Of a stretch of DNA of 64,000 nt, positions 24,343-32,667 are shown piece after piece. Each line of letters opens with the position of its first letter. Within the stretch, counting starts at the first letter, position 1. A program made the translations under genes and the position numbers. Location of the stretch: NCBI RefSeq assembly GCF_014694315.1, contig NZ_JAAOXD010000002.1:254561-318560 (forward strand), in the 5' to 3' direction. This stretch comes from Arthrobacter ipis (GTDB lineage: Bacteria > Actinomycetota > Actinomycetes > Actinomycetales > Micrococcaceae). The notes beneath the pieces are model-generated. The model did no database searches. It saw only the letters and a list, made by a program, of their open reading frames with translations, and had not been told where the DNA came from.

Positions 24343-25392
24343 TTGAAGAAGGCGCCCACTATCCGCGATGTGGCGGCAGCGGCGGGGGTCTCCGTATCCG
24401 TAGTCTCGCGGGTGCTGAACCCGGACTCCGGCCCGGTCGCCCCGGCCAAGCGCGAACAGGTCCTGAACGTCATCAGTGAACTCGGGTACCGTCCCCGCGC
24501 TGCGGCGCGTGAACTCAGCGCGGGCCACGCACTCACCGTCGGCCTGGTGGTCACGGACCTCGCCAACCCGTTCTTCGCCCAACTGGCGGACCGTGTTGTG
24601 TGGGAAGCCCGCAGCCACGGTGTGCAGGTGGTGGTCATGACCACGCAGGAGGACCCGCACCTTGAGGCGGAATCCCTGGACACGCTCCTCGACCGTTCGG
24701 TGGGCGGCGTCATCGCCACGCCAACGGGCGGAAACGTCGAGAAATGGGACCGCCTACGGGACCTCGGGGTACACGTGGTTTTCGTGGACCGCGCCATTGC
24801 GGAGCTCAGCGACGTCGACGTCGTCAGCATCGAAAACTCCGACTCGGCCAGGCGCGCAACCGATCACCTTATCGCCCTCGGCCACGAGCGGATCGCCCTC
24901 ATCACCGGCCCCGCCAGCACGTCCACCGGCCGTTCCCGGATCGGCGGCTACCGGGCGGCCCTCGAAAGCGCTTCGCTTAGCCTCGATCCCATGCTGGTCA
25001 GGGACGTTCCCTTCCGCGGAGACGGCGGGGGTGACGCCGTCGGGTCCCTCCTTGCGTCCCCGGACGCCCCCACCGGATTGATCGTCGCCAACACCGCCCA
25101 GGTGCAGAGCTCGGTCCGGCGCCTCGTCCAGATGGGCGTCCGGATACCCGACGACCTCTCGGTTATCGTCTTCGACGACAACCCGTGGACCGAACTGACA
25201 AGCCCGCCGCTCAGCGTGATCCGGCAGCCGATCGGCATGCTGGCGGTGCATTCCCTCGAACTCGTCCTCGGCCGAATGCAGGGCCGGCTCCCCGCGGGTG
25301 CCAGGACCATCGAAGTCAAGGCGGATTTTGTGCCGCGCAGCAGCTGCGTTGCACCGGTCGGCCTCGTCGCCAGCAAGTCCGTAACCGGGTAA
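24343..25392 (+). CDS. LacI-family regulator of the TRAP locus, TTG start
   Basis: The 349-residue repressor has the helix-turn-helix TIRDVAAAAGVSVSVVSRVL (about residues 5-24), hinge LGYRPRAAARELS and the effector domain with LVVTDLANPFFAQL and DDLSVIVFDDNPWTEL. TTG at 24343 is chosen because AAGGAGG lies at the right distance, and starting there puts the HTH at the N-terminus. No ATG or GTG in frame does this. It is divergent from the TRAP operon with the 18-bp palindrome between them, so it is the evident local repressor. A monooxygenase-like gene follows 15 bp downstream. Confidence 0.92.
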   Translation: MKKAPTIRDVAAAAGVSVSVVSRVLNPDSGPVAPAKREQVLNVISELGYRPRAAARELSAGHALTVGLVVTDLANPFFAQLADRVVWEARSHGVQVVVMTTQEDPHLEAESLDTLLDRSVGGVIATPTGGNVEKWDRLRDLGVHVVFVDRAIAELSDVDVVSIENSDSARRATDHLIALGHERIALITGPASTSTGRSRIGGYRAALESASLSLDPMLVRDVPFRGDGGGDAVGSLLASPDAPTGLIVANTAQVQSSVRRLVQMGVRIPDDLSVIVFDDNPWTELTSPPLSVIRQPIGMLAVHSLELVLGRMQGRLPAGARTIEVKADFVPRSSCVAPVGLVASKSVTG

Positions 25393-25407
25393 GGAAAAGG
25401 AAAACCC

Positions 25408-25719
25408 ATGACCGTAGTTGTCACCGCCATGTTCACACCCAAGGAAGGCGCCTTCGACGACGTCGTGGCCGCCCTCTCCCCCGCCATCGCGGAGGTCCAC
25501 GAGGAGCCGGGCTGCGAACTGTACGCCATCCACGAAGCCCCGAACGGCCAGATCGTCATGATCGAAAAGTGGGAAAGCGCCGAACTCCTCGATGCCCACG
25601 GCGCCGGCGACCCCGTCAAACGCCTTAACGCCTCCCTTGAGGGGCTCCTGGCGGAGCCGGTGGAGGTGACGCGGCTGGCCGCAATCCCCGCCGGCACCAG
25701 CGCGCAGGGCGCACTCTGA
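25408..25719 (+). CDS. antibiotic biosynthesis monooxygenase (ABM)-like small protein
   Basis: The 103-residue protein has a dimeric alpha/beta-barrel ABM fold signature (AMFTPKEGAFDDVVAAL, EEPGCELYAIHEAPNGQIVMIEKWES). Relatives include the quinol monooxygenase YgiN and many uncharacterised cofactor-free proteins. It has a strong start (GGAAAA before ATG 25408) and follows the LacI gene closely, so the two are probably cotranscribed. Its part in sugar-acid metabolism is unclear. Confidence 0.88.
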   Translation: MTVVVTAMFTPKEGAFDDVVAALSPAIAEVHEEPGCELYAIHEAPNGQIVMIEKWESAELLDAHGAGDPVKRLNASLEGLLAEPVEVTRLAAIPAGTSAQGAL

Positions 25720-25769
25720 TCTGAAGGCTTACGCCTGAAGAAACGACGGCAGCCCCTTGCCTGCGCAGG

Positions 25770-26792
25770 TCAGGCGGGGGCCGCCGTCGATCCCCTGACC
25801 ACCAGCTCGGGGTCCACGAGCTCCGTCCGGACCGGCAGTCCCGGATCCTTCATGCGGTCCAGCAGTGCCTTCGCAGCCCCGGCACCCACCTCGCCGTTGC
25901 GGCCGTCGATGGTGGTCAGGCGCAGAAGGTTCGCCGACGCGAGCGGCGAATTGTCGTAGCCGATCAGGGAAAGCTCCTCCGGGATGCGCCGCCCCCGGTC
26001 CCGCGCCGCGGCCGCCACACCCATCGCCATCACGTCGTTGGCCGCGAAAATCGCCGTGATCGCCGGGTACTGGTCCAGCAGCCTCAGCGCACCCTCGTAG
26101 CCGTCCGGCTCCATCGTCTGCCCGTGGCCCTGCACCGTGTGCGGCTGCAGCCCGTGGTCGCGAATCGCGGCCTCAAACCCCTTCGCCCGCAGACGGGCGG
26201 CGCCGCCCCCGCCGGTCACATGCCCGATTTCCCGGTGCCCGAGCCCGATCAGGTGCTCGGTGGCCAAGCGGCCGCCGGCCTCGTCGTCGTTGGCGACGAT
26301 ATCCGCCCCCGGGACCACGACGTCCCGGTTGCCCGCCACCACCGCGGGAACGTCGACGGCGGCGAACATCTCCTGCGTGGGTTCGGTCGCGATCACTATG
26401 CCGTCCACCCGCAACGACATGAGGCCGTCCACCGGCGTCCGGTCCAGGTGGGCGTTGAACGACGGGTCGGCGACGGCCACGCGGAAGCCGAGCGGTGCAA
26501 GTTCGTCGTGCAGCCCGCCCAGCAGGCTGACGAACCAGAGGTTCCGGTAGTCGTCCAGAACGACGCCGATTGTCCGGGACCGGTTGCCGGCCAGGGTCGC
26601 TGCCGCCCGGCTCGGGCGGTAGTTCAGCCTTTCGATGGCCTCCTCGACGGCAGCCCGGCGGGCGGCCGAGACGCCGGGCGCGCCGCGCAGGACCAGCGAG
26701 ACCAGGGATTTCGACACCCCGGCCGCGGAAGCGACGTCGTAAATGTTCGGGCGTTTTCCGGTCTCCTGGGTCACTCTGCCATTGTCGCCCAT
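25770..26792 (-). CDS. LacI-family regulator of the Gfo/TIM-barrel island
   Basis: The 340-residue repressor has the HTH IYDVASAAGVSKSLVSLVL (about residues 17-35), hinge LNYRPSRAAATLAG and an effector domain with IGVVLDDYRNLWFVSL, FAANDVMAMGVAAAA and LIGYDNSPLASA. ATG 26792 has AAGG 7 bases upstream, and an internal GTG would also leave the HTH intact. It is divergent from the Gfo gene. The palindrome ATGGAGCGCTCCAT lies in the shared intergenic region, and a second copy of its core lies 4 kb away ahead of the ribose-type binding protein. The 3' end overlaps a GC-rich inverted repeat shared with the convergent ABM-like gene. Confidence 0.93.
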   Translation of the reverse strand: MGDNGRVTQETGKRPNIYDVASAAGVSKSLVSLVLRGAPGVSAARRAAVEEAIERLNYRPSRAAATLAGNRSRTIGVVLDDYRNLWFVSLLGGLHDELAPLGFRVAVADPSFNAHLDRTPVDGLMSLRVDGIVIATEPTQEMFAAVDVPAVVAGNRDVVVPGADIVANDDEAGGRLATEHLIGLGHREIGHVTGGGGAARLRAKGFEAAIRDHGLQPHTVQGHGQTMEPDGYEGALRLLDQYPAITAIFAANDVMAMGVAAAARDRGRRIPEELSLIGYDNSPLASANLLRLTTIDGRNGEVGAGAAKALLDRMKDPGLPVRTELVDPELVVRGSTAAPA

Positions 26793-26812
26793 GCACTGAC
26801 CTTATAGGGATA

Positions 26813-26841
26813 TTGACAGGACAAAGTTCCGCCCCTATCGT
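26813..26841 (+). promoter_or_regulatory. predicted promoter of the Gfo/isomerase operon
   Basis: TTGACA (26813-26818) and TATCGT (26836-26841) are separated by exactly 17 bp. The -35 continues as TTGACAGGACAAA, identical to the promoter at 31031-31059. Confidence 0.75.
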
Positions 26842-26845
26842 GTTT

Positions 26846-26859
26846 ATGGAGCGCTCCAT
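26846..26859. promoter_or_regulatory. LacI-type operator, copy 1
   Basis: ATGGAGCGCTCCAT is a perfect 14-bp palindrome with a central CG, 4 bases after the -10. Confidence 0.85.
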
Positions 26860-26918
26860 TTTGCGTCCCACGTCACAGCGGTCGAGTCCCGCAAAGCCCG
26901 TTTCAAAGGAGAAAACCA

Positions 26919-28097
26919 ATGCCCACAGATCTCGGCGTAGCCGTCATCGGGGCGGGCATGGCCGGCAAGGCCCACGCCGCCGCCTTCCGCACCGCATCCG
27001 CCCTGTACAACCCCGTCCTGCCGCCGATCCGGCTCGTTTCCGTCGGAGACGTTAACCCGGAGTTCGGTTCCCTCGCGGCACGGCGCTTCGGCTACGAGCG
27101 CAATGACACCTCATGGCAGGCCATCGCCGAGGCCGATGACATCGACGTCGTCAGCGTTGTCATCGCCAACTCGCTGCACCGGGAAGTGGTGGAGGGCCTC
27201 CTGGCCGCCGGCAAGCACGTATTGTGCGAGAAGCCGCTGAGCGACACCCTGGAGGATGCCCGGGCCATGGCCGACGCCGCCCGCAGCGCCTCCTCGATCG
27301 CCCGCATCGGGTTCACCTTCCGCCGCACCCCGGGCATCGCCTACATCCGCGACCTCATCCGGAACGGGACCCTGGGCAGGGTGCTGCACTTCAGCGGCCG
27401 CTACTGGACGGACTACGGCTTCAGCCCGGATGCGCCCATGAGCTGGCGCTACAAGGGCGGCCCCGGCTCCGGCGCGCTGGCCGACGTCGGAAGCCACCTC
27501 GCGTACGTGTCGGAGTTCCTCTGCGGCGACATCAAGTCCATCAGCGGCGGCCGCCTCAGCACGGCGATCGACAAGCGGCCCCTGCCGCTGGGCGCCGTCA
27601 TCGGACATGACCACGCCGCCGTCAGCGACACCTACGAGGCCGTGGAGAACGACGACTACGCAGCCTTCTCCGCCGAGTTCGAAAACGGCGCCGGCAGCTT
27701 CGAAGTCTCCCGCGTGGCAGCCGGCCATGCCAACAGCCTCAACTTCGAGGTCTTCTGCGAGAACGGCTCCGCGAAGTTCGACCAGCGCCGCCCCGGCGAG
27801 GTCCAGCTCTTTCTCAATGACGGCTCCGGCCACGAGAGCGGCTACCGCCAGGTCATCCTCGGCCCGGGCCACCCCTACATCGCCGGCGGCCTTGCCATGG
27901 ACGCCCCCGAGGTCGGTTTCGGCCAGAACGACGCGTTCGCCTACCAGTCGCGTGCGTTCCTCGAAGAGGTAGCCGGCCTCAGCGAAGCGGAATCCCTGCC
28001 GCGCTGCGCTACCTTCGACGAAGGCGTCCGCAACATGGAACTGCTCGCCGCCGTCACCGAATCAGCCCTGAACAACGGAAAGATGATCACGCTATGA
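26919..28097 (+). CDS. Gfo/Idh/MocA-family oxidoreductase
   Basis: The 392-residue dehydrogenase has the N-terminal Rossmann motif VIGAGMAGKAHAAAF, the family EKPLS motif (KHVLCEKPLSDTLEDA) with its catalytic lysine, and the substrate domain with GALADVGSHLAYVSEFLCG, which places the usual catalytic Asp and His. Such enzymes oxidise inositols, sugars or their derivatives with NAD(P). The start ATG 26919 has AAAGGAG upstream. It is the first gene after the operator and overlaps the isomerase gene by ATGA. The likely role is the first oxidation of a sugar or cyclitol (inference). Confidence 0.94.
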   Translation: MPTDLGVAVIGAGMAGKAHAAAFRTASALYNPVLPPIRLVSVGDVNPEFGSLAARRFGYERNDTSWQAIAEADDIDVVSVVIANSLHREVVEGLLAAGKHVLCEKPLSDTLEDARAMADAARSASSIARIGFTFRRTPGIAYIRDLIRNGTLGRVLHFSGRYWTDYGFSPDAPMSWRYKGGPGSGALADVGSHLAYVSEFLCGDIKSISGGRLSTAIDKRPLPLGAVIGHDHAAVSDTYEAVENDDYAAFSAEFENGAGSFEVSRVAAGHANSLNFEVFCENGSAKFDQRRPGEVQLFLNDGSGHESGYRQVILGPGHPYIAGGLAMDAPEVGFGQNDAFAYQSRAFLEEVAGLSEAESLPRCATFDEGVRNMELLAAVTESALNNGKMITL

Positions 28098-29110
28098 AGC
28101 TCGGCGTCTACAACGCAATCCTGCACGACCGCCCGCTGCCCGAGGCCCTGAAGGTCGTCGCAGACCTGGGCCTGACCGGCATCGAAATCAACTCCGGCGG
28201 GTTCCTGCCGGCGGTGCACGTTCCCACCTTCGACGACATCCTCGAAAGTGACGCCGCGCGCGATGACTACCTCGCGATCTTCGAGGGCACCGGCGTCTCC
28301 ATCGCGGGACTGAACTGCAACGGCAACCCGCTGCACCCCAACCGCGCCATCGGCGACAAGCACGCCGAGGACATCCGCCGCTCCATCCGCCTGGCCCACC
28401 GCCTCGGACAGAACCGCGTGGTCACCATGTCAGGCCTCCCCGGCGGGGAACCCGGCGCCACCGTGCCGAACTGGATCGTCAATGCCTGGAACTCCGCGGC
28501 GCTGGACGTCCTGGACTACCAGTGGGGCGTCGCCGCCAAGTTCTGGAAGGAAACCGACCGGCTCGCCGCCGACCACGACGTCAAGGTCGCCCTGGAACTG
28601 CACCCGCAGAACCTCGTCTTCAACCCCGCCGACGTGTACAAGCTGGTCGAACTGACCGGCGCCACCCACGTGGGCGTCGAGCTCGACGCCTCCCACCTGT
28701 TCTGGCAGCAGATGGACCCGGTGGCCGTGGTCCGTGAACTTGGCCCGCTGGTCTTCCACGCAGCCGCCAAGGACGTGCGCGTCAACAAAGACACCGCCGC
28801 GGTTTATGGTGTCCTCGACAACCGCTTCCGCCGGCTTTCCCCCGAGGAGAACCGCACCAACCTCGGCGGCGACGAATGGGCCAACGAATGGCCCAAGCCC
28901 GCCGCCTGGGACTTCGTCGCTCTCGGCAAAGGCCACGACACCGCCTACTGGACCGAGTTCCTGCGCGCCCTCCACGAGGTGGACCCCGACATGCTCGTCA
29001 ACATCGAACACGAAGACGTCGAACTCGGCCGCATCGAAGGCCTCGAAGTCGCCGCCAAGGTCCTGAAGGACGCGGACGCAGCTTTGGCTGCCTCGCTGGT
29101 CAACCACTAA
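28094..29110 (+). CDS. sugar phosphate isomerase/epimerase-like TIM-barrel protein
   Basis: The 338-residue protein is of the xylose-isomerase-like TIM-barrel superfamily (AP endonuclease 2 family). It has LKVVADLGLTGIEINSGG, the metal-ligand strands VALELHPQNLVF and GVELDASHLFWQQMDP, and VNIEHEDVELGRIEG. These enzymes isomerise or dehydrate keto sugars, for example IolE and IolI. The start overlaps the Gfo stop (ATGA). Together the pair resembles inositol-type catabolism, but no other iol genes are present in the window. Confidence 0.92.
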   Translation: MKLGVYNAILHDRPLPEALKVVADLGLTGIEINSGGFLPAVHVPTFDDILESDAARDDYLAIFEGTGVSIAGLNCNGNPLHPNRAIGDKHAEDIRRSIRLAHRLGQNRVVTMSGLPGGEPGATVPNWIVNAWNSAALDVLDYQWGVAAKFWKETDRLAADHDVKVALELHPQNLVFNPADVYKLVELTGATHVGVELDASHLFWQQMDPVAVVRELGPLVFHAAAKDVRVNKDTAAVYGVLDNRFRRLSPEENRTNLGGDEWANEWPKPAAWDFVALGKGHDTAYWTEFLRALHEVDPDMLVNIEHEDVELGRIEGLEVAAKVLKDADAALAASLVNH

Positions 29111-29138
29111 CCGCAACCCGCAACACACACACCACCAC

Positions 29139-29177
29139 GGAAGCCTGCCGGCACCAGCCGGCAGGCTTCCGCTTTGT
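29139..29177 (+). terminator. terminator of the Gfo/isomerase operon
   Basis: A perfect 13-bp stem GGAAGCCTGCCGG/CCGGCAGGCTTCC (29139-29151, 29158-29170) has a 6-base loop and is followed by GCTTTGT. Confidence 0.85.
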
Positions 29178-29298
29178 CCGGAGCCGCACGGCCCGCGGGT
29201 ATCGTAGTTTTGACTTCGCTGCCACAGGTTCAACGGCCTGCCGCACCTCGGAAATCTCGCACCTGCCTTAGCCCCCGCAGGCCGCTGCCTGCAATATT

Positions 29299-29610
29299 GT
29301 GTCTGGGCTCGTGTCGGTGCTGCAAGCATTCGGTTCCGGCTGCTGGCGCTGGATTCTGCTCGCCGCCGCCGCGCTGGTCACCGTCGTCATGCTCATGATT
29401 GTGGGCTGCTTCGTGACGTTTCGCGGTGCGGTTCGGCTCGCCTTCTGGGGCACCGGTCCCACCATGCTCGTCGCTGCGGTTTTGACCGCCGTCGGATTCC
29501 TCGTCTGCGTGTTCACGGCCGAGGAAACCAAGGGCATGACGCTGGCCCAGGCCGGCGGCGAGCCGGAATCCGCAACCAGTAACGATGAGCAGTCGCTCCA
29601 GACAGACTAG
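29299..29610 (+). pseudogene. probable C-terminal remnant of an MFS transporter
   Basis: The reading frame encodes about 103 residues with two hydrophobic helices and the sequence LVCVFTAEETKGMTLAQAG, the usual end of major facilitator transporters after the last helix. The first ten helices are absent, and nothing upstream to the terminator at 29177 restores them. It opens at a GTG without a ribosome-binding site. A good terminator (29628-29678) still follows it. A decayed transporter of the neighbouring catabolic island is the simplest reading. A genuine two-helix small protein cannot be excluded. Confidence 0.45.
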
Positions 29611-29627
29611 CGGCGCGAACTAGTCGC

Positions 29628-29678
29628 AACAAAGGCGTGCCGTTCAGGTTTCCCACCTGGGCGGCACGCCTTTGTTTT
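29628..29678 (+). terminator. rho-independent terminator after MFS remnant
   Basis: A perfect 15-bp stem (29628-29642 with 29662-29676) is followed by TTCC within TTTGTTTTCC. Confidence 0.8.
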
Positions 29679-29878
29679 CCCGGCCGGACGGCGGTCGAAG
29701 TCCATAGTCTCCGCGGAAATCGCCCAGCAACTGGCGCCGGCCCAAGAGCGCCGACCTGCGGGACCTGATGACCTGGCGGCAGCCACGGCAGCCACGGCCG
29801 GCTCAGAGGCGCGGCTGGCTTCCAGTCGCTCCGATGAGCAGGACGTGCGGCGTCTTTTGAAGCTCGCCCAAGGGTTGG

Positions 29879-29923
29879 CCCCGCTGGTTGAGCCTGTGGT
29901 TTCGGCAGGCTCAACCAGCGGGG
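29879..29923. repeat. perfect 18-bp inverted repeat (GGTTGAGCCTG family), terminator of the binding-protein gene
   Basis: Arms 29879-29896 and 29906-29923 pair perfectly around TGGTTTCGG, directly beside the stop codon of the leftward binding-protein gene. The GGTTGAGCCTG core resembles short intergenic palindromes common in Arthrobacter genomes (recalled, not searched). A related GGTTGAGCGGCG unit occurs twice near 17361-17390. Confidence 0.7.
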
Positions 29924-29924
29924 G

Positions 29925-30920
29925 CTAGCGGATGCCCTGGTCGGAGAATTTCACGACGTCCGCCGCGTTGGACTTGTCAACGATGGTGGGCCCGGTGAGC
30001 ACCGGCTGCCCGCCGCCGAGCTTGAAGCCGCCCCGCTTGGCCTGCCACAGGGCGTCCACGGAACCGTAACCCTGGAGCCAGGGCTGCTGGTCCACCGTGA
30101 ACAGCACGGTGCCGTCCGCGATCTTCTGGGCAAGCTCCTTGTTCAGGTCAAAGGAGGCGACCTTCGCCGAGCTGCCCGCAGTTGCGACGGATTTCAGCAG
30201 GGTGAGCGTGACGGGTGCCCCCAGGCCGATGATGACGTCGGCGTCTTTGGCTGCCTGCAGCTTGGCCGTTGCCGTCGATTCCACGGACGTCATGTCGGCG
30301 CCGTTCACGTACAAGATCTCGGTTCCCGGGACCTTGGACTTCACACCGGCGCAGCGCGCTTCCAGCCCCACGTGCCCCTGGGCCTGGATAACGCAGATGG
30401 GGTGCTTGAAGTTCTCAGCCGCCAGCTTCTCACCCACCGCCTGGCCGGCGAGCTGTTCGTTGGAGCCGAAGTGCGTGAAGGCCCCGAGCTCCTTGGAGAC
30501 GTCCTCACCGGCGTTCAGGCTGACGATGGGGATGCCAGCGTCAGAGGCCTTCTTGAGGGAATCCTTCAGCGCACCGGGCGTGGCCAGGGTGACGGCGATT
30601 CCGTCCACCTTCTGATCCACAGCCTGCTGGATCAGCTGCGCCTGCCGGCCCGCCTCGGGATCGTTGGTGTAGAGAAGCTCCACGTTGTCCTTTGCCGCGG
30701 CCTCCTCGGCGCCCTTCCGGACGGTGTCCCAGAAGGTGTCGCCCGCCGGAGCGTGCGTGATCAGCGCAATCTTCATGCGCGGAGTCGAGGCAGCCTGGCC
30801 CCCGCCGCCCCCGCTGTTGGATTCCGGCGCCCGTCCGCCCTGACTGGAGCATGCCGTCAAAGCCAGCATCGGGATTGCAACCGCGGCCACCGCTGCGCGG
30901 CGCCAAAAAAACTTCTTCAC
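29925..30920 (-). CDS. ribose-type sugar ABC substrate-binding lipoprotein
   Basis: The 331-residue protein has a lipobox (LALTAC) and a Ser/Gly-rich spacer. The type I periplasmic binding fold includes ALITHAPAGDTFWDTVRKGAEEAA, QAVDQKVDGIAVTLATPGAL and GIPIVSLNAGED. GTG at 30920 is chosen because AAGGAG precedes it and it begins a proper signal peptide. The longer frame to 31010 would cross the 5' leader. No permease or ATPase adjoins it. Its promoter carries the same operator as the Gfo operon, so it belongs to the same LacI regulon and probably binds the island's sugar. Confidence 0.93.
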   Translation of the reverse strand: MKKFFWRRAAVAAVAIPMLALTACSSQGGRAPESNSGGGGGQAASTPRMKIALITHAPAGDTFWDTVRKGAEEAAAKDNVELLYTNDPEAGRQAQLIQQAVDQKVDGIAVTLATPGALKDSLKKASDAGIPIVSLNAGEDVSKELGAFTHFGSNEQLAGQAVGEKLAAENFKHPICVIQAQGHVGLEARCAGVKSKVPGTEILYVNGADMTSVESTATAKLQAAKDADVIIGLGAPVTLTLLKSVATAGSSAKVASFDLNKELAQKIADGTVLFTVDQQPWLQGYGSVDALWQAKRGGFKLGGGQPVLTGPTIVDKSNAADVVKFSDQGIR

Positions 30921-31011
30921 TGGTGATCTCCTTCGATCGTGTCCGGAAGACTGGGGGAACAACACCACTGCATCTTCCCAGCCGGAGAAGAGGGGTGTGA
31001 CCGAGCGCATT

Positions 31012-31023
31012 TGGAGCGCTCCA
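31012..31023. promoter_or_regulatory. LacI-type operator, copy 2
   Basis: TGGAGCGCTCCA repeats the palindromic core of copy 1 (26847-26858). It lies 7 bases after the -10 of the leftward promoter, in the 5' leader of the binding-protein gene. Confidence 0.85.
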
Positions 31024-31030
31024 TTACTCG

Positions 31031-31059
31031 AGAATAGAAGCAGGAGTTTGTCCTGTCAA
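31031..31059 (-). promoter_or_regulatory. predicted promoter of the ribose-type binding protein gene
   Basis: On the minus strand TTGACA (31059-31054) and TATTCT (31036-31031) are separated by 17 bp. TTGACAGGACAAA is identical to the promoter at 26813. Confidence 0.78.
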
Positions 31060-31097
31060 TAGTTCTATTCGGCCGGTATGGGCAGCGGCAGCCGCCC

Positions 31098-31628
31098 TCA
31101 GCGCTGGTAGACGCCGGTCAGCGCTGCCGTGCCCAGCAGGTGACGGGCGAGGTCGGATCCCAGGCCTGCGGGCTTCGCCCCTGTCCCTCCCGGCAGTTCC
31201 TCCACGTCCAGCGCATAGACCGTGACGATGTAGCGGTGCCGGCCGTGCCCGGGCGGCGGGGCCGCCCCCAGGTAGCCGCGGAAGCCGCCGTCGTTCTTCA
31301 GCTGCACCGCGCCGGGCGGGAGCTGCGGGCCGCCCTCGGCCCCGGCGCCCTCCGCCAGCGACGTGACATCTGCCGGGATGTTGAGGACCGCCCAGTGCCA
31401 GAACCCGCCGGCGCCCGGCGCGTCCGGGTCAAACACGGTCACGGCGTAGCTCCTGGTCCCATCCGGCGCCCCGGTCCAGCTCAGCTGCGGGGACTCATCC
31501 GCGCCGCCGGCATGCATCCTGCCGCTGCGCTGCGGCGGCGGCAGGGTCCCGCCATCCTCGAAGGACCGGCTGGTGAGCCCGAACGCGGGGACGTCCGGCA
31601 GGTTTGAAAACGGGCCCGGCGATGTCAT
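31098..31628 (-). CDS. YbhB/YbcL-family (PEBP/Raf kinase inhibitor-like) protein
   Basis: This 176-residue PEBP-fold protein has the family motifs ESPQLSWTGAPDGTRSYAVTVFDPDAP, GGFWHWAVLNIP and RYIVTVYALDVEEL. Bacterial members bind small anionic ligands but their role is unknown. The start ATG 31628 has GAGGAG upstream. It follows the PfkB-type kinase gene by 9 bases, so the two are cotranscribed. Confidence 0.93.
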   Translation of the reverse strand: MTSPGPFSNLPDVPAFGLTSRSFEDGGTLPPPQRSGRMHAGGADESPQLSWTGAPDGTRSYAVTVFDPDAPGAGGFWHWAVLNIPADVTSLAEGAGAEGGPQLPPGAVQLKNDGGFRGYLGAAPPPGHGRHRYIVTVYALDVEELPGGTGAKPAGLGSDLARHLLGTAALTGVYQR

Positions 31629-31637
31629 GGCTGCTCC

Positions 31638-32609
31638 TCAGGTGGTGGGAACTTCGGCTTCCTCTGCTGCTGCTTCGACGTGATTGAGCTCAGCCCGGGT
31701 GGGCGGATTGGCACCGGCACGGGACACGGTGACTGCTGCCGCGCGGGAGGCGTGCGCCAGGAGGGCGGTGAGCCCCTCGGCCGGGAGCGCCCGCAGGTCT
31801 GCACGGTTCTGGGCGCCGGCCAGGCCGCGGTCCACCACCCCGGAAAGCAGCGCGGCCATGAAGGAATCCCCGGCGCCAACGGTGTCCGCCACCTCCACGC
31901 GGGGCGCGGCGAACTCTGCTTCGCCCGCGGCGGTAATCCCCCACGGCCCGGCAGCGCCGCGCGTCACCACCACCATGGCCGGCCCCTCGGCGCCACCCAG
32001 CTGCAGCCAGCGCCGCGCGGACTCCAGCGGGTCCACACCGGGGTAGAGCCAGGCGAGGTCCTCGTCGGAGGCCTTGACGATGTCCGAGAGGACCACAAAC
32101 TTTTCCGCCTGCCGGCGGGCGTATTCGGCGTCCGTGATGATGCTGGGACGGCAGTTGGGGTCAAAACTGATGGTCGCCGCCGGGTGGGCATGTTCGACGG
32201 CGGCCAGCACCTCTGCTGCGCCCGGCGCCAGCATGGTGGCGATGGAGCCGGTGTGCAGCAGCGTGGTCCCCTGGAGCATGAATGGCAGTCGTTCCGCCAA
32301 GCCGGGGAGCTCCCAGGCGAGGTCGAACGTGTAGGTGGCGGCGCCGTCGTCGTCCACCTGCGCGGTGGCCACGCTGGTGGGCAGCCCATCCGGGGCCTGC
32401 GGGAGCATGACGGAACTCGCCCGCAGGTGGGCGGCCACCGACTCACCGTAGGCGTCCCGGCCGTACCGGCCGACGAACTGCACCGGATGCCCCAGGCGGG
32501 CGAGCCCGACGGCGACGTTGAGCGGGCTGCCGCCCACATGGGCTTCGATTCCGGAGCTGCGCTGGACCACGTCAACGAGGCCCTCGCCGATAACAGTGAG
32601 CATGGTCAT
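31638..32609 (-). CDS. PfkB-family carbohydrate kinase (fructokinase-like)
   Basis: The 323-residue ribokinase-fold enzyme has HVGGSPLNVAVGLARLG near the N-terminus and the C-terminal anion-hole signature DTVGAGDSFMAALLSG containing the catalytic Asp. Length and the PLNVAVGLARLG form resemble bacterial fructokinases. The start is ATG 32609 or the second ATG at 32603. It lies close to the sugar island but on the other side of the binding-protein promoter and without the LacI operator. A role in phosphorylating the island's sugar is possible but not shown. Confidence 0.92.
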   Translation of the reverse strand: MTMLTVIGEGLVDVVQRSSGIEAHVGGSPLNVAVGLARLGHPVQFVGRYGRDAYGESVAAHLRASSVMLPQAPDGLPTSVATAQVDDDGAATYTFDLAWELPGLAERLPFMLQGTTLLHTGSIATMLAPGAAEVLAAVEHAHPAATISFDPNCRPSIITDAEYARRQAEKFVVLSDIVKASDEDLAWLYPGVDPLESARRWLQLGGAEGPAMVVVTRGAAGPWGITAAGEAEFAAPRVEVADTVGAGDSFMAALLSGVVDRGLAGAQNRADLRALPAEGLTALLAHASRAAAVTVSRAGANPPTRAELNHVEAAAEEAEVPTT

Positions 32610-32667
32610 ACTCTGCCAGAGAACGCCGCCAGGCGCCCGGGTCCTTCCAAAGGAAGTTGTCCTGAAG

